Of a stretch of DNA of 64,000 nt, positions 30,396 to 39,394 are shown piece by piece (the stretch's first letter is position 1; each line of letters begins with the position of its first letter). The notes beneath the pieces are model-generated. The model searched no databases. It was not told the DNA's origin and worked only from the letters and a program-made list of their open reading frames with translations. The stretch comes from Litoreibacter roseus (GTDB lineage Bacteria; Pseudomonadota; Alphaproteobacteria; Rhodobacterales; Rhodobacteraceae): NCBI RefSeq assembly GCF_009811795.1, contig NZ_BLJE01000001.1, positions 620,001 to 684,000 on the forward strand, read 5' to 3'. The translations under genes and the position numbers were made by a program.

Positions 30396-30425
30396 CACTG
30401 GGAAGTAGCCGAGGAGGATGTGCTT

Positions 30426-32651
30426 TTGACCGATCGCGTTGAGAAATCTGGCTTGCAGGTCGATAAGGGACTAGCAGAGTTCATTGAAAAATCCGCTTTG
30501 CCGGGAACGGGTATTCTCGCCGACCATCTTTGGCGCAGTTTTGCCGATCTTGTTGCCGAGATGGGGCCGCGCAACCGAGATCTTTTACAGGTCAGGGAAG
30601 ATCTCCAAGCCAAGATTGACGCATGGCATATTGAGCGACGAGGCCAGGACCATGACCCGGAAGCCTACCGAGCCTTCATTGAGGATATCGGTTATCTCGT
30701 TCCAGAGGGCACTGAGTTTCAGATCGAGACACAGAACGTAGATCCTGAGATTGCGAATATTCCCGGCGCTCAGCTTGTCGTGCCGATTATGAATGCGCGG
30801 TATGCTTTGAACGCTGCGAACGCCCGCTGGGGCAGTCTTTACGATGCGCTCTACGGAACGGATGCCATGGGCGATCTGCCAGAGGGGCCGGGCTATGATC
30901 CACAGCGGGGGCAGCGGGTCGTCGCGTGGGCGAAAGAATTTCTGGACGGTGCCGTTCCGTTGGTCTCGGGCAGTCATGCGGATGCGCAAGGCTACCGTGT
31001 GGTCGATGGCAAGCTCGAAGCCATCATGCTTCTGAGCGAAGACTTCCGCGCAGGACAGACAACTCAGGATGCGGATCGGTCGCCAAACGGCGATGCGCCA
31101 GAAGCGTTTACCGGAATGCAACTGGCCAATCCCTCTGCCTTCGTTGGATATCAGGGGGGGGCGGAAGCTCCGACGGCTGTGGTTCTGCAGAACAACCACC
31201 TCCATATCATTATTGAGATTGATCGCGACAATCAGATCGGGGCGACCGATGCGGCTGGGGTTGCGGATGTCCGGCTTGAATCTGCGATTTCGACTATAAT
31301 GGACTGCGAGGACTCCGTCGCAGCAGTGGACGGTGAAGACAAAACGCTGGCCTACTCGAACTGGCTCGGCCTGATGAAAGGTGATCTGTCTGAGACGCTT
31401 GAAAAGGGTGGGCAGACACTTACCCGCAAGCTGAATGAGGACATCGTCGCGACCGCGCCAGATGGCAGCGAGATGGCCCTTAAAGGGCGCGCATTGATGT
31501 TGATCCGCAATGTGGGCCACCTGATGACGAACCCCGCCATTCTGGACACCGAGGGGAACGAAGTCGGCGAAGGTCTGATGGATGCCATGTTCACCACGCT
31601 CATCGCGATTCATGACCTGAAGCGCGACGGCGGAAACTCAGTCGAGGGATCGGTGTATGTGGTGAAGCCCAAGATGCACGGACCCGAAGAAGTGGCCTTC
31701 ACAAATGATATATTTACGGCTGTCGAGAACGCACTCGGATTGCCGCACTATACGGTGAAAATCGGGATCATGGACGAGGAACGGCGCACCTCGGTCAATC
31801 TCAAGGAATGTATCCGCGCGGCCAAACACCGGGTTGCCTTCATCAACACTGGTTTCCTTGATCGCACCGGTGATGAAATCCACACATCCATGGAGGCGGG
31901 GCCGTTCCTGAAGAAAGGCGACATGAAATCAACGCCTTGGATCTTGTCTTATGAGGACCGGAACGTTGATATCGGCTTGGCTTGTGGCCTTCAGGGCAAG
32001 GCACAGATCGGCAAGGGGATGTGGGCGATGCCAGACCGAATGGCTGAGATGCTGGAGGCAAAGATCGGCCACCCCATGGCAGGGGCCAATTGCGCTTGGG
32101 TGCCGTCGCCCACCGCCGCGACACTTCACGCGACGCATTATCATAAAGTCGATGTTTTCGCGCGGCAGGATGAGATCAAAGCTGGCGGCGCCCGCGGCAC
32201 GCTTGAAGATCTGCTGACCATACCGGTGTCCAAGGGGCAAAACTGGTCGGATGAGGAGATCGCGACTGAGATCGAGAACAACGCGCAAGGTATTCTCGGC
32301 TACGTGGTCAGATGGGTCGACGCCGGTGTCGGGTGTTCAAAGGTGCCTGACATCAATGACGTGGGCTTGATGGAGGATCGTGCGACGTGCCGGATCAGTT
32401 CTCAAGCTTTGGCAAATTGGTTGCATCACGGGGTCGTCTCAGATGAACAGGTAATGGCCGCCATGCAGAAAATGGCTGCCGTCGTTGATCGCCAGAATGC
32501 AGGTGACCCGACCTACACGCCGATGGCGCCCGGCTTTGACACCATCGCCTTTCAAGCCGCCTGTGATTTGGTCTTCAAAGGCCGCATGCAGCCGTCAGGC
32601 TATACCGAGCCCGTGTTGCATCAACGGCGCCTTGAATTGAAGGCAAGCTGA
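30426..32651 (+). CDS. glcB: Malate synthase G
   Basis: Condenses glyoxylate with acetyl-CoA to malate, feeding two-carbon and glycolate-derived carbon into the TCA cycle. The G form is indicated by its 741-residue length and by [17 protein letters not shown] at the start and [20 protein letters not shown]. Active-site parts [32 protein letters not shown]-type segment and [15 protein letters not shown] are intact. The start is most likely TTG at 30426: GAGGAGG at 30411-30417 is 8 bases from it but only 2 from an in-frame GTG at 30420. An 18-base palindrome precedes the ribosome site. A GlcG-like gene follows by 36 bases. Confidence 0.95.
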   Translation: MTDRVEKSGLQVDKGLAEFIEKSALPGTGILADHLWRSFADLVAEMGPRNRDLLQVREDLQAKIDAWHIERRGQDHDPEAYRAFIEDIGYLVPEGTEFQIETQNVDPEIANIPGAQLVVPIMNARYALNAANARWGSLYDALYGTDAMGDLPEGPGYDPQRGQRVVAWAKEFLDGAVPLVSGSHADAQGYRVVDGKLEAIMLLSEDFRAGQTTQDADRSPNGDAPEAFTGMQLANPSAFVGYQGGAEAPTAVVLQNNHLHIIIEIDRDNQIGATDAAGVADVRLESAISTIMDCEDSVAAVDGEDKTLAYSNWLGLMKGDLSETLEKGGQTLTRKLNEDIVATAPDGSEMALKGRALMLIRNVGHLMTNPAILDTEGNEVGEGLMDAMFTTLIAIHDLKRDGGNSVEGSVYVVKPKMHGPEEVAFTNDIFTAVENALGLPHYTVKIGIMDEERRTSVNLKECIRAAKHRVAFINTGFLDRTGDEIHTSMEAGPFLKKGDMKSTPWILSYEDRNVDIGLACGLQGKAQIGKGMWAMPDRMAEMLEAKIGHPMAGANCAWVPSPTAATLHATHYHKVDVFARQDEIKAGGARGTLEDLLTIPVSKGQNWSDEEIATEIENNAQGILGYVVRWVDAGVGCSKVPDINDVGLMEDRATCRISSQALANWLHHGVVSDEQVMAAMQKMAAVVDRQNAGDPTYTPMAPGFDTIAFQAACDLVFKGRMQPSGYTEPVLHQRRLELKAS

Positions 32652-32687
32652 TCGACTGGGAAATCAAGGAAAGGAAGGGGTGAGGCC

Positions 32688-33116
32688 ATGGCCAGCATAT
32701 CACTTAACAAAGCACGTACGATAATTCGCAAGGCATTGGCAAAAGGACGTGAGATGGAACTGAAGCCGCTGTCCGTCGTTGTGCTCGACGCGGGCGGGCA
32801 CGTTCTCGCTTTCGAGCGAGAAGACGGCGCGGCGCCGGGCCGTTTTGACATTGCGCGCGGCAAAGCCTACGGGGCCGTGATGCTGGGCATGGCGGGCGAG
32901 GCGCAGATGGCCCGCGCGGAACAGCAGCACTATTTCATGACCGCGATGAACGGGCTGTTCGGCGGTGCTGTTGTGCCCGTGCCTGGTGGTGTTCTTGTGC
33001 AGGACAAACGCGGCGAAGTGATCGGCGCTGTCGGTGTAACGGGCGATACGTCTGATAATGATGCGATTGCCGCCGTCGCGGGTATAGAGGCCGCCAATCT
33101 GACCGGCATTACTTGA
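32688..33116 (+). CDS. GlcG/HbpS family protein (DUF336)
   Basis: A 142-residue protein of the GlcG/HbpS family. The pattern SVVVLDAGGHVLAFEREDGA, IARGKAYGAV, PVPGGVLVQD and IGAVGVTGDTSDND is typical. Some members bind haem or cobalamin, while GlcG itself is encoded in the glycolate operon of E. coli beside glcB. The link to malate synthase is kept here, with a 36-base gap and a good AAGGAAGGGG ribosome site, so it is likely co-transcribed and expressed during glycolate use. The exact biochemical role is unknown. Confidence 0.88.
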   Translation: MASISLNKARTIIRKALAKGREMELKPLSVVVLDAGGHVLAFEREDGAAPGRFDIARGKAYGAVMLGMAGEAQMARAEQQHYFMTAMNGLFGGAVVPVPGGVLVQDKRGEVIGAVGVTGDTSDNDAIAAVAGIEAANLTGIT

Positions 33117-33242
33117 CACGATCAGACACTCTTCATTCTTTGATGCGATAGTTTCTGCAGGGTGTTTGTGCGCTGGCTCATATCGACGGGGCTGGCAAAA
33201 CGCCTTAGAACGATTCGAAATAGAATGCAGGAGTGGCCAAGG

Positions 33243-34025
33243 ATGAGTGCGCGCCCCGTTATCGGGATCATTGGAAACAGCTATCTTATCAACGATGAAT
33301 ACCCGGCTCATGCTGCGGGTCTGATGAACTCCGCCGCTGTGGCAGAGGTTTCCTGCTGTACGCCGCTTATCGTGCCCTCTGATCCTTCGCTTGTGCAAAT
33401 CAACGATTTGCTGGCGACCTGTGACGGCTTCCTCTTCACAGGCGGACGGCCCAACGTTCACCCCGAGGAATACGGTGAAGAAGAGACGGAAGCGCATGGC
33501 ACGTTTGACAGGGGACGCGACCGGGTTGCGCTGCCGTTGATCCGGGCGTGTGTTGATCGGGGGCAGCCTATTTTGGGCGTTTGCCGTGGGTTCCAGGAGG
33601 TAAACGTCGCGATGGGTGGCAGCCTTTATCCTGAGATCCGAGATCTGCCCGGTCGCATGAACCACAGGATGCCGCCTGATGGTACGCTTGAAGAGAAATT
33701 TGCCCTTCGTCATACAGTGACGTTTAGTGCGGACGGGCCGTTCACAGCGCTCATGGGTGCGCAAGAAGTGATGACCAATACGCTCCATGGCCAAGGTATT
33801 AAAACCGCAGGTTCGCGGGTGGTAATCGATGGCACTGCATCTGACGGCACACCTGAAGCGATTTACATCAAGGATGCGCCGGGTTTCGCATTATCTGTGC
33901 AATGGCACCCAGAATATCGCGCGGCGGACGATCCGGTTTCGAAGCCGCTCTTCGAAGCCTTGGGCAACGCAGCACGTGCGTGGAAAACTGATGCGCGTCC
34001 AAACTTACAGTTGAAGTCAGCCTAA
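33243..34025 (+). CDS. Gamma-glutamyl-gamma-aminobutyrate hydrolase family protein
   Basis: A class I glutamine-amidotransferase-like hydrolase of the PuuD type (peptidase C26), 260 residues. The nucleophile is Cys114 in ILGVCRGFQEVNV, the His is in VQWHPEY, and FTGGRPNVHPEEYG is the family signature. PuuD cleaves gamma-glutamyl-GABA in putrescine breakdown. No other putrescine genes are near, so the substrate is unconfirmed. The ATG at 33243 gives a normal N-terminus (RPVIGIIGNSY); earlier in-frame starts add residues without homologous character. It overlaps the convergent SCP2 gene stop by 4 bases. Confidence 0.88.
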   Translation: MSARPVIGIIGNSYLINDEYPAHAAGLMNSAAVAEVSCCTPLIVPSDPSLVQINDLLATCDGFLFTGGRPNVHPEEYGEEETEAHGTFDRGRDRVALPLIRACVDRGQPILGVCRGFQEVNVAMGGSLYPEIRDLPGRMNHRMPPDGTLEEKFALRHTVTFSADGPFTALMGAQEVMTNTLHGQGIKTAGSRVVIDGTASDGTPEAIYIKDAPGFALSVQWHPEYRAADDPVSKPLFEALGNAARAWKTDARPNLQLKSA

Positions 34026-34312
34026 GCCGTCAGGATAGAACTGACTTTCAGCGCGCGGGTCGTGTTTCCATCAACCTTTAGTTTGCCGGACATGAACGCC
34101 ATCACCGGGTTCTGAGATCCATCAAGGATGGCACGAAACGTATCTTCGCTGGCCATCAGCGTCACATCCGCCAGCTCGTCGCCTTCGTATGCACCTGTCT
34201 CGGACAGCATAATTGTGCCATGAATGCCGATCTGTAGCTTAGCGGTGCCTTTGATCTGACCTTTTGCCTTGGGGTGCAGCGTTTCAACAAAATTCTCGAT
34301 AACAGCGGACAT
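34022..34312 (-). CDS. SCP2 sterol-binding domain protein
   Basis: A 96-residue protein consisting only of an SCP2-like lipid-binding domain. KGTAKLQIGIHGTIML, ADVTLMASEDTFRAILDG and PVMAFMSGKLKVDGN are the expected strands and helices. Such small bacterial members bind lipids or acyl chains and occur near fatty-acid genes; none is beside it. The upstream 72 bases contain the palindrome AACCGGTT at 34362-34369. The gene lies downstream of the amidohydrolase on the same strand. Confidence 0.88.
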   Translation of the reverse strand: MSAVIENFVETLHPKAKGQIKGTAKLQIGIHGTIMLSETGAYEGDELADVTLMASEDTFRAILDGSQNPVMAFMSGKLKVDGNTTRALKVSSILTA

Positions 34313-34384
34313 CGTTCAATTCCTGAAAATGGATAACCGGAGTAATCAATGCTGTCAGCTTAACCGGTTGACGCAAGCAGTACG

Positions 34385-35272
34385 TCACGTCACAGGATCA
34401 AATCCATATAGCTGTTCAGGCGTCTCAACCATGATGCGTCGGCGCATGTCCGCATTAGTCACAACCCGGTGTAATGCATTGAGCAAATCCGCAGCATCCG
34501 GCATCTTCGCCCCGTTTAGCATGATGTAGGGGTAATCGCTGCCCCAGAGACAGCGCTCCGGGTTCGCGCGGACCAGCGCGGCAACGAAATCGTCGGTCGC
34601 CTCATAGGGTGCGCTTGCGAGGCGGTAGAGCCCCGACAGCTTCACGTAGACATGTCCTTCTGCCATCAATGTGCAGAGGGTTTGGAACCCGGGATCGTCT
34701 GCACCTTTGGCGAGATCGGGCCAGCCGATGTGGTCAATAACCAGTGGGACCGGCAGGGCGCGAATGTCGTCAGCCAGATCTACGATGTGCTCGTCGGTAT
34801 TCAGCAACATCTGGATGTGCATGTTTCGATCGGCGAGGGCAGGGGCCAGCGCTTGAACGCCGTCCCAACTGAGAACGCCGCCGTGCACGAAGTTCAGGCG
34901 AATGGCCTTGATGTGAGCTTCGGCAAGCGCGTCGAGTTCCGTTTCTGCTGCACCGTCCTTGACCAATCCCACCCCGCGCGCAGCGTTCGATCCCAGCCTG
35001 CGGATAGCTTCAAGCGTGACACTGTTGTCGGCGCCGTAAAGGATGGAGTGGACGATGACCGCGCGTGCGATCCGCAGACTGTCCATCTGCTGGCGGTACC
35101 GGGCAATAAACCCGTCCATGTCGAGCCCCTCGGCAGGATTTTCCCCGCGTGTGTGTGACAACGCCGCCTCTTCCGGTCCGGCAAGGATATGGATGTGACT
35201 GTCGATTGCGCCGACCGGCGCCGCTTTCTCTGGTGCGCTTGACGGGCGTGGTGGTTGGCTCGTGGGGATCAT
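34385..35272 (-). CDS. TIM-barrel amidohydrolase (LigI/2-pyrone dicarboxylate lactonase-like)
   Basis: A 295-residue metal-dependent hydrolase of the amidohydrolase 2 type. It has the first-strand motif DSHIHIL, VIDHIGWPD for a later metal His, YVKLSGLYR and CLWGSDYPY with the last catalytic Asp. Such proteins include lactonases for 2-pyrone-4,6-dicarboxylate and related sugar lactones; I cannot tell the substrate. The ATG at 35272 has AAGAGGA 5 bases upstream, better than the ATG at 35290, which overlaps the ligase gene. It follows the ligase by 10 bases in what looks like one operon with no obvious functional link. Confidence 0.87.
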   Translation of the reverse strand: MIPTSQPPRPSSAPEKAAPVGAIDSHIHILAGPEEAALSHTRGENPAEGLDMDGFIARYRQQMDSLRIARAVIVHSILYGADNSVTLEAIRRLGSNAARGVGLVKDGAAETELDALAEAHIKAIRLNFVHGGVLSWDGVQALAPALADRNMHIQMLLNTDEHIVDLADDIRALPVPLVIDHIGWPDLAKGADDPGFQTLCTLMAEGHVYVKLSGLYRLASAPYEATDDFVAALVRANPERCLWGSDYPYIMLNGAKMPDAADLLNALHRVVTNADMRRRIMVETPEQLYGFDPVT

Positions 35273-35282
35273 AGCGTCCTCT

Positions 35283-36872
35283 TTAGCCATAGGTTTCGAG
35301 CATTTCTTTCAGGTCGTCCAGAGTATTGGCCTCTTGAATGGGTTTGTCGTGCCGCCAGCGCGACATGCGTGGAAATCTCAGCGCCAAACCGGATTTATGC
35401 CTGGGCGAGGCTTGTATACCTTCAAAGGCGATCTCGAAGACATGTTCGGGGGTCACTTGCCGGACCGGTCCATAACGTTCCAGCGTGTTCTTGCGGACCC
35501 ATGCGGTGATCTTGCGAAACTCAGCGTCCGTCAGGCCGCTATAGGCCTTTGTGAAGGGCACCAGATCATTGCCATTCCAAACTGCAAAGGTGAAATCGGT
35601 GAAAAGGTTCGCCCGCCGTCCATGTCCCGCTTGGGCGTAGATCATGACCGCGTCGATCACTAAGGGATCAACCTTCCATTTCCACCAGTCCCCTTTCTTG
35701 CGCCCTGACAGATAGGGGCTGGACCCGCGTTTGAGCATTACACCCTCGGCCATCCGATCCCGAGATGTCTCACGTGTCGCGGCAAGCGTGTTCCAGTTGT
35801 CAAAATCAAGGGACGCCGACAAGCGAAGCGGTACAGTCGGCGGCAGATCGGCGATCAATGCCCTGAGATGATCGCGTCTCGTGTCATATCCCGCGTCCCG
35901 AATATCTTGCCCTTCGTGTTCCAAAAGATCGTAGGCATAGAGAATGGCGGGCGCTTCGCTCAGCAGCTTCTTCGGGACCGTCTTACGGCCGATCCGTTTC
36001 TGTAGCGCGTTGAAGGGCAGGGGTACTTCATCGCCCCACGCAAGAATTTCGCCGTCGAACACCGTGCCGTTGCCGATGAAATCCGGGATTTGCGCGAATT
36101 CCGGGAAGCGGTCGGTGATCAACTCTTCCCCTCGCGACCAGAGAAAGTGCTGACTGTCCCGGACGATCAATTGGCCCCGGATGCCATCCCATTTGAACTC
36201 TGCCCGCCAGTCTTCGGGCGATCCAAGGTCATCCAGATCATCCAGTTGATAGGCGAGGTAGAAGGGATACGGCTTGGATGCATCCGCCGTCGGATCCTCC
36301 GTCAACACCAGCGCTTCGTAGGTTGTGCTGTGGGGTGTCCAGTCGCCCATGATCCGATGCGCCAGCGCGGTTTCTTCGATACCGGTTGCTTTTGCGAGGG
36401 CGCGGGTCATCAACTTTTGACTTACGCCAATACGCATGCCGCCCGTAATGAGTTTGTTGAACAGAAATCGCTCAATGGGCGGCAAGCTGTTCCACGCGGA
36501 CAATACTCGTTCTTTTTTATCGGCGACCTCCAATTTTCCGAGGCCCGCAACTACCTGCATCCAGTCGGTCAGTGTCTTGGCGGAAGTTTCTTCGGCGACC
36601 GGTAAAACCAGTGCGATCGTCTCGCTCAAATCACCGACAATCGGATAGCTTTCCTCGAAGAGCCAAAGTGGGATAGCCGCACGCTCCGCCGCCCATTCGC
36701 GGAGTAATGTCGTATTGACCCCGCGTTTGGGACGCCGCCCGGACAAAAGAGCGATGGTCCAGAGCTTGTCCTCGTCGGAGGCTGCGGCGAAGTAGTCCGC
36801 CAGCGCCGCCACCTTCGCATTTGTCTTGGTGGTCTGGTCCAGCGCCGTGAAAAGCTGGGCGAAACGCTTCAC
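35283..36872 (-). CDS. ATP-dependent DNA ligase
   Basis: A 529-residue ATP-dependent ligase. The N-terminal about 200-residue helical DNA-binding domain precedes the adenylation domain, whose Lys227 in EFKWDGIRGQ forms the AMP adduct. Further motifs are FDGEILAW, AEGVMLKRG and WWKWKVDP. The C-terminal OB domain has FTDFTFAVWN and closes with LRFPRMSRWRHDK. This matches the ligase type normally paired with an MBL-fold exonuclease and a Lhr-like helicase in a repair cassette. The exonuclease overlaps its start by 4 bases, but the downstream gene is an amidohydrolase rather than the helicase. Confidence 0.95.
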   Translation of the reverse strand: MKRFAQLFTALDQTTKTNAKVAALADYFAAASDEDKLWTIALLSGRRPKRGVNTTLLREWAAERAAIPLWLFEESYPIVGDLSETIALVLPVAEETSAKTLTDWMQVVAGLGKLEVADKKERVLSAWNSLPPIERFLFNKLITGGMRIGVSQKLMTRALAKATGIEETALAHRIMGDWTPHSTTYEALVLTEDPTADASKPYPFYLAYQLDDLDDLGSPEDWRAEFKWDGIRGQLIVRDSQHFLWSRGEELITDRFPEFAQIPDFIGNGTVFDGEILAWGDEVPLPFNALQKRIGRKTVPKKLLSEAPAILYAYDLLEHEGQDIRDAGYDTRRDHLRALIADLPPTVPLRLSASLDFDNWNTLAATRETSRDRMAEGVMLKRGSSPYLSGRKKGDWWKWKVDPLVIDAVMIYAQAGHGRRANLFTDFTFAVWNGNDLVPFTKAYSGLTDAEFRKITAWVRKNTLERYGPVRQVTPEHVFEIAFEGIQASPRHKSGLALRFPRMSRWRHDKPIQEANTLDDLKEMLETYG

Positions 36873-37879
36873 TCCACGACCTCGGCGTCAGGCTGATCCA
36901 GACTTTCCCCTTCGAATTCGGTCTCGACAATCCCGGCGTCGTAGCCTTGTTCGGACAGCCAACGGGCAAAGACGGAGGTGTAGCCGTGGGTGACGAACAC
37001 ACGCTCGGCCCCGGTCGCTTTGATTGCTTCGTTGAGACCGTCCCAATCCGCGTGGTCTGACATGATAAAGCCGCGGTCTGCGGCTCGCCTGCGCCGGACA
37101 CCTCTCATAGCCATCCATCCAGAGGCAAAAGCGGTGGAGGCCTGTCCGAACCGTCGCATCCATGGCCCGCCCATGGCGGATGGCGTCGCCATAACCAATG
37201 CGCCGGGATGGTCCTTGACGTTCGTCTCTGGTGTCACCCGGGTCGTGTCGGGCAGGCTCAGGCCCTGATTGCGTAAGATCTCGTTGGTGTTCTCGACGGC
37301 GCCGTGGGTCAGAATCGGACCGATCGAGGCGTCGACATTTGCCAAAATACGTTGGGCTTTCCCCAAAGCGTAGGCGCCCAGCACGGAAAACCTGCCCTCT
37401 TCCTTGTTCTTTTGCCACCACCCGTTGATTTGGGCCACGACATCATCTTGCTTGTCCCAAGTGAACACGGGAAGGCCGAACGTGCATTCCGAAATGAATG
37501 TATGGCACCGGACGGGCTCGAAAGGTTCGCTCAGACCGTCGTCGACGGTTTTGTAGTCGCCTGAGACCACCCAGACCTCCCCGTTCACCTCCACGCGGAT
37601 CTGCGCGGATCCCGGGACATGGCCTGCCGGGTGGAAACTGACGCGGGCCTGGCCGATTTGACGGGCTTCCTCATACTCAATGGTGTCCAACGTGATTTCA
37701 CCAAGCCGGAAGCGCATTACGGGGGCCGCCGCCTTTGTGGCTAGGTAGCTTTTGTGCCCCCACCTTGCATGATCCGCATGACCATGGGTTATCAGCGCGC
37801 GGTCCACGGGCCGCCACGGATCAATGAAAAAATCACCGGCCGGGCAGTAGATGCCTTGGGGTCTGAATTCGAGAACCAT
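36869..37879 (-). CDS. Ligase-associated MBL-fold DNA exonuclease
   Basis: A 336-residue metallo-beta-lactamase-fold nuclease. The zinc motif HGHADH (32-37) is present, FHPAGHVPGSAQ gives another His, VVSGDYK the bridging Asp, and the C-terminal MSDHADWDGL and VFVTHGYT parts belong to the beta-CASP region. It is the partner of the neighbouring ATP-dependent ligase, and the two overlap by 4 bases. The pair probably trims and seals DNA ends. I start at the ATG at 37879 (MVLEFRPQGIYCP). The 133-base upstream gap is shared with a divergent aldolase. Confidence 0.93.
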   Translation of the reverse strand: MVLEFRPQGIYCPAGDFFIDPWRPVDRALITHGHADHARWGHKSYLATKAAAPVMRFRLGEITLDTIEYEEARQIGQARVSFHPAGHVPGSAQIRVEVNGEVWVVSGDYKTVDDGLSEPFEPVRCHTFISECTFGLPVFTWDKQDDVVAQINGWWQKNKEEGRFSVLGAYALGKAQRILANVDASIGPILTHGAVENTNEILRNQGLSLPDTTRVTPETNVKDHPGALVMATPSAMGGPWMRRFGQASTAFASGWMAMRGVRRRRAADRGFIMSDHADWDGLNEAIKATGAERVFVTHGYTSVFARWLSEQGYDAGIVETEFEGESLDQPDAEVVE

Positions 37880-38012
37880 GAGAGCCAAACTAGCGGCGGT
37901 GGATTTGGTTGCGAGGGTGGCAGGTGAGTATTTTTGCCAGAAAGAAATCTGGAGTGGGGTTTTACGGTTCCATGCTTGCCCCTAGGCTGCCGCAAAACAT
38001 GGGAGATGAGAT

Positions 38013-38768
38013 ATGAGTTTTGCCACATTGAAGGCGCGTATGGTTGGCGGCGAAAAGCTGGTCGGCAGTTTTTTGAAGACACCTGCGGTGGAACTGATCG
38101 AAATCCTGTCTGGATCCGGACTTGATTTTCTGTGCCTCGATGCGGAACACGCGCCGTTCGATCGGGCCCGGCTGGACACATGTCTTGCTATCGGACGCGC
38201 GCTGGATTTCCCGATCCTCGTACGGGTCCCAGCCGGAACGCCCGAGGAGATTTTGAAAGTGATGGATGCAGGCGCGGTCGGTATTGTCGTGCCCCATGTG
38301 GACAGCGTCGAGAAGGCGCAAGCCGTGGCGAAAGCAGCCCGATTTGGGCACGGCGGTCGGGGTTTTGCGGGATCGACCCGCTGGGCTGGATTTGCCACGC
38401 GCACGATGGGCGACATTCTTGACCAGAGCGCGACCGAGACTTTGGTGATCGCTCAGATCGAGGAACCGGAGGGCGTGGATGCAATTGACGGAATTGCCGG
38501 AACCGAAGGTATAGACGGCGTCTTCATCGGACCGGCGGATCTGTCGGTCGCCTACGGCAAACGTGACCTGTCCTCTGACGCTTTGAAAAATGCCATGAAG
38601 AAAGTCGGCGAGGCGGCGCGTACGGCAGGCGTGGCCTATGTGACATGGGTCCCGGATGCGAAAACGGCAAAAGACTGGTCCGTCCATGGTTTCACGACGT
38701 TTGTGGTGGCGTCAGAACATGCCTGGATGCTGCAGGGCGCCAAGCGCGTCGTCAGCGAAATGCCTTAA
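38013..38768 (+). CDS. HpcH/HpaI family aldolase
   Basis: A class II (metal-dependent) aldolase of 251 residues, TIM barrel. FLCLDAEHAPFD holds the conserved DxEH, GRGFAGSTRW is the substrate region, and the metal ligands are Glu in IAQIEEPEG and Asp in FIGPADLS. Relatives split 4-hydroxy-2-oxo-heptanedioate or 2-keto-3-deoxy acids to pyruvate and an aldehyde. No pathway genes lie beside it, so the substrate is open. It is divergent from the exonuclease gene. Confidence 0.9.
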   Translation: MSFATLKARMVGGEKLVGSFLKTPAVELIEILSGSGLDFLCLDAEHAPFDRARLDTCLAIGRALDFPILVRVPAGTPEEILKVMDAGAVGIVVPHVDSVEKAQAVAKAARFGHGGRGFAGSTRWAGFATRTMGDILDQSATETLVIAQIEEPEGVDAIDGIAGTEGIDGVFIGPADLSVAYGKRDLSSDALKNAMKKVGEAARTAGVAYVTWVPDAKTAKDWSVHGFTTFVVASEHAWMLQGAKRVVSEMP

Positions 38769-38804
38769 AGAGCCGCAAGAAAAACCCAATTCCAACAGAG
38801 TTTT

Positions 38805-38828
38805 TCAACAATCATACTCCATTGTTGA
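38805..38828. promoter_or_regulatory. 8-base inverted repeat between two genes
   Basis: TCAACAAT and ATTGTTGA with an 8-base spacer, in the 116-base gap before the secreted-protein gene. A run of five T lies upstream of the left arm and none downstream, so it does not fit a terminator for the aldolase. It could be an operator or the leader hairpin of the following gene. Confidence 0.4.
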
Positions 38829-38884
38829 TCCTGAATTCCCAGTCCGACGCGGTTCTGCGGAGGGTGGTTATTTGGGAGAGCGAT

Positions 38885-39355
38885 ATGGAACTGTTCAAAC
38901 GTCGACCACTGAATCTGGCGCTGCTTTTCGCGGGGGTCTGCGCAGTGTCGACCTGCGCACCGGTTGCCAATCTGTCCCGCGCGAATGCGGAAACGCTTCC
39001 AGCGCTTTCCGTGATGTCGGAGGATATGGGCTGGGACGTGATCTCGATCCACGTTCAGGATGCCCCGCCCCATGTCATGGCGCTGATGACGGATGCTGCA
39101 TGGCTGGGTCTGCGTCATCTGAAAGGCAACGAGGATGTCGTTGGCGTTTTGCGAATGGCTCAATTCAGTACCAATTCCGGGACGACATTTGAGATCGCGT
39201 TCTACAATCCTGCGACAGGCCAGTTGGTGGAAGCACCGCAGATCCTGTCAGTGCGGGGGGCGTCCATTCATGACATGCAACTGGCGATCGTTCGAGAATT
39301 GCGGGAGGCCTTCCCAAAGGCGCGCGATATGCAGATCGTGAGCGCTGCAAAGTAA
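38885..39355 (+). CDS. Uncharacterised exported protein
   Basis: A 156-residue protein with an N-terminal signal sequence (RRPLNLALLFAGVCAVSTC, likely cleavage after ANA), so exported; the STCA segment is not a good lipobox. The mature part has alternating strands and helices (MGWDVISIHVQD, MLRMAQFSTNSGTTFEIAFYN-type strands, and a C-terminal amphipathic helix AIVRELREAFPKARDM). I cannot assign a family. GGGAG lies upstream of the ATG. It is 39 bases before the RlmI-type gene and may share its transcript. Confidence 0.7.
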   Translation: MELFKRRPLNLALLFAGVCAVSTCAPVANLSRANAETLPALSVMSEDMGWDVISIHVQDAPPHVMALMTDAAWLGLRHLKGNEDVVGVLRMAQFSTNSGTTFEIAFYNPATGQLVEAPQILSVRGASIHDMQLAIVRELREAFPKARDMQIVSAAK

Positions 39356-39394
39356 GGGTTTCTGCGGCGTGCGTTCCGGTCTAAGGGGGACGCC

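Noticed and set aside
30585-31613. A 342-codon minus-strand frame inside glcB
   Set aside because: Malate synthase motifs on the plus strand are complete, and the antisense product has no family features.
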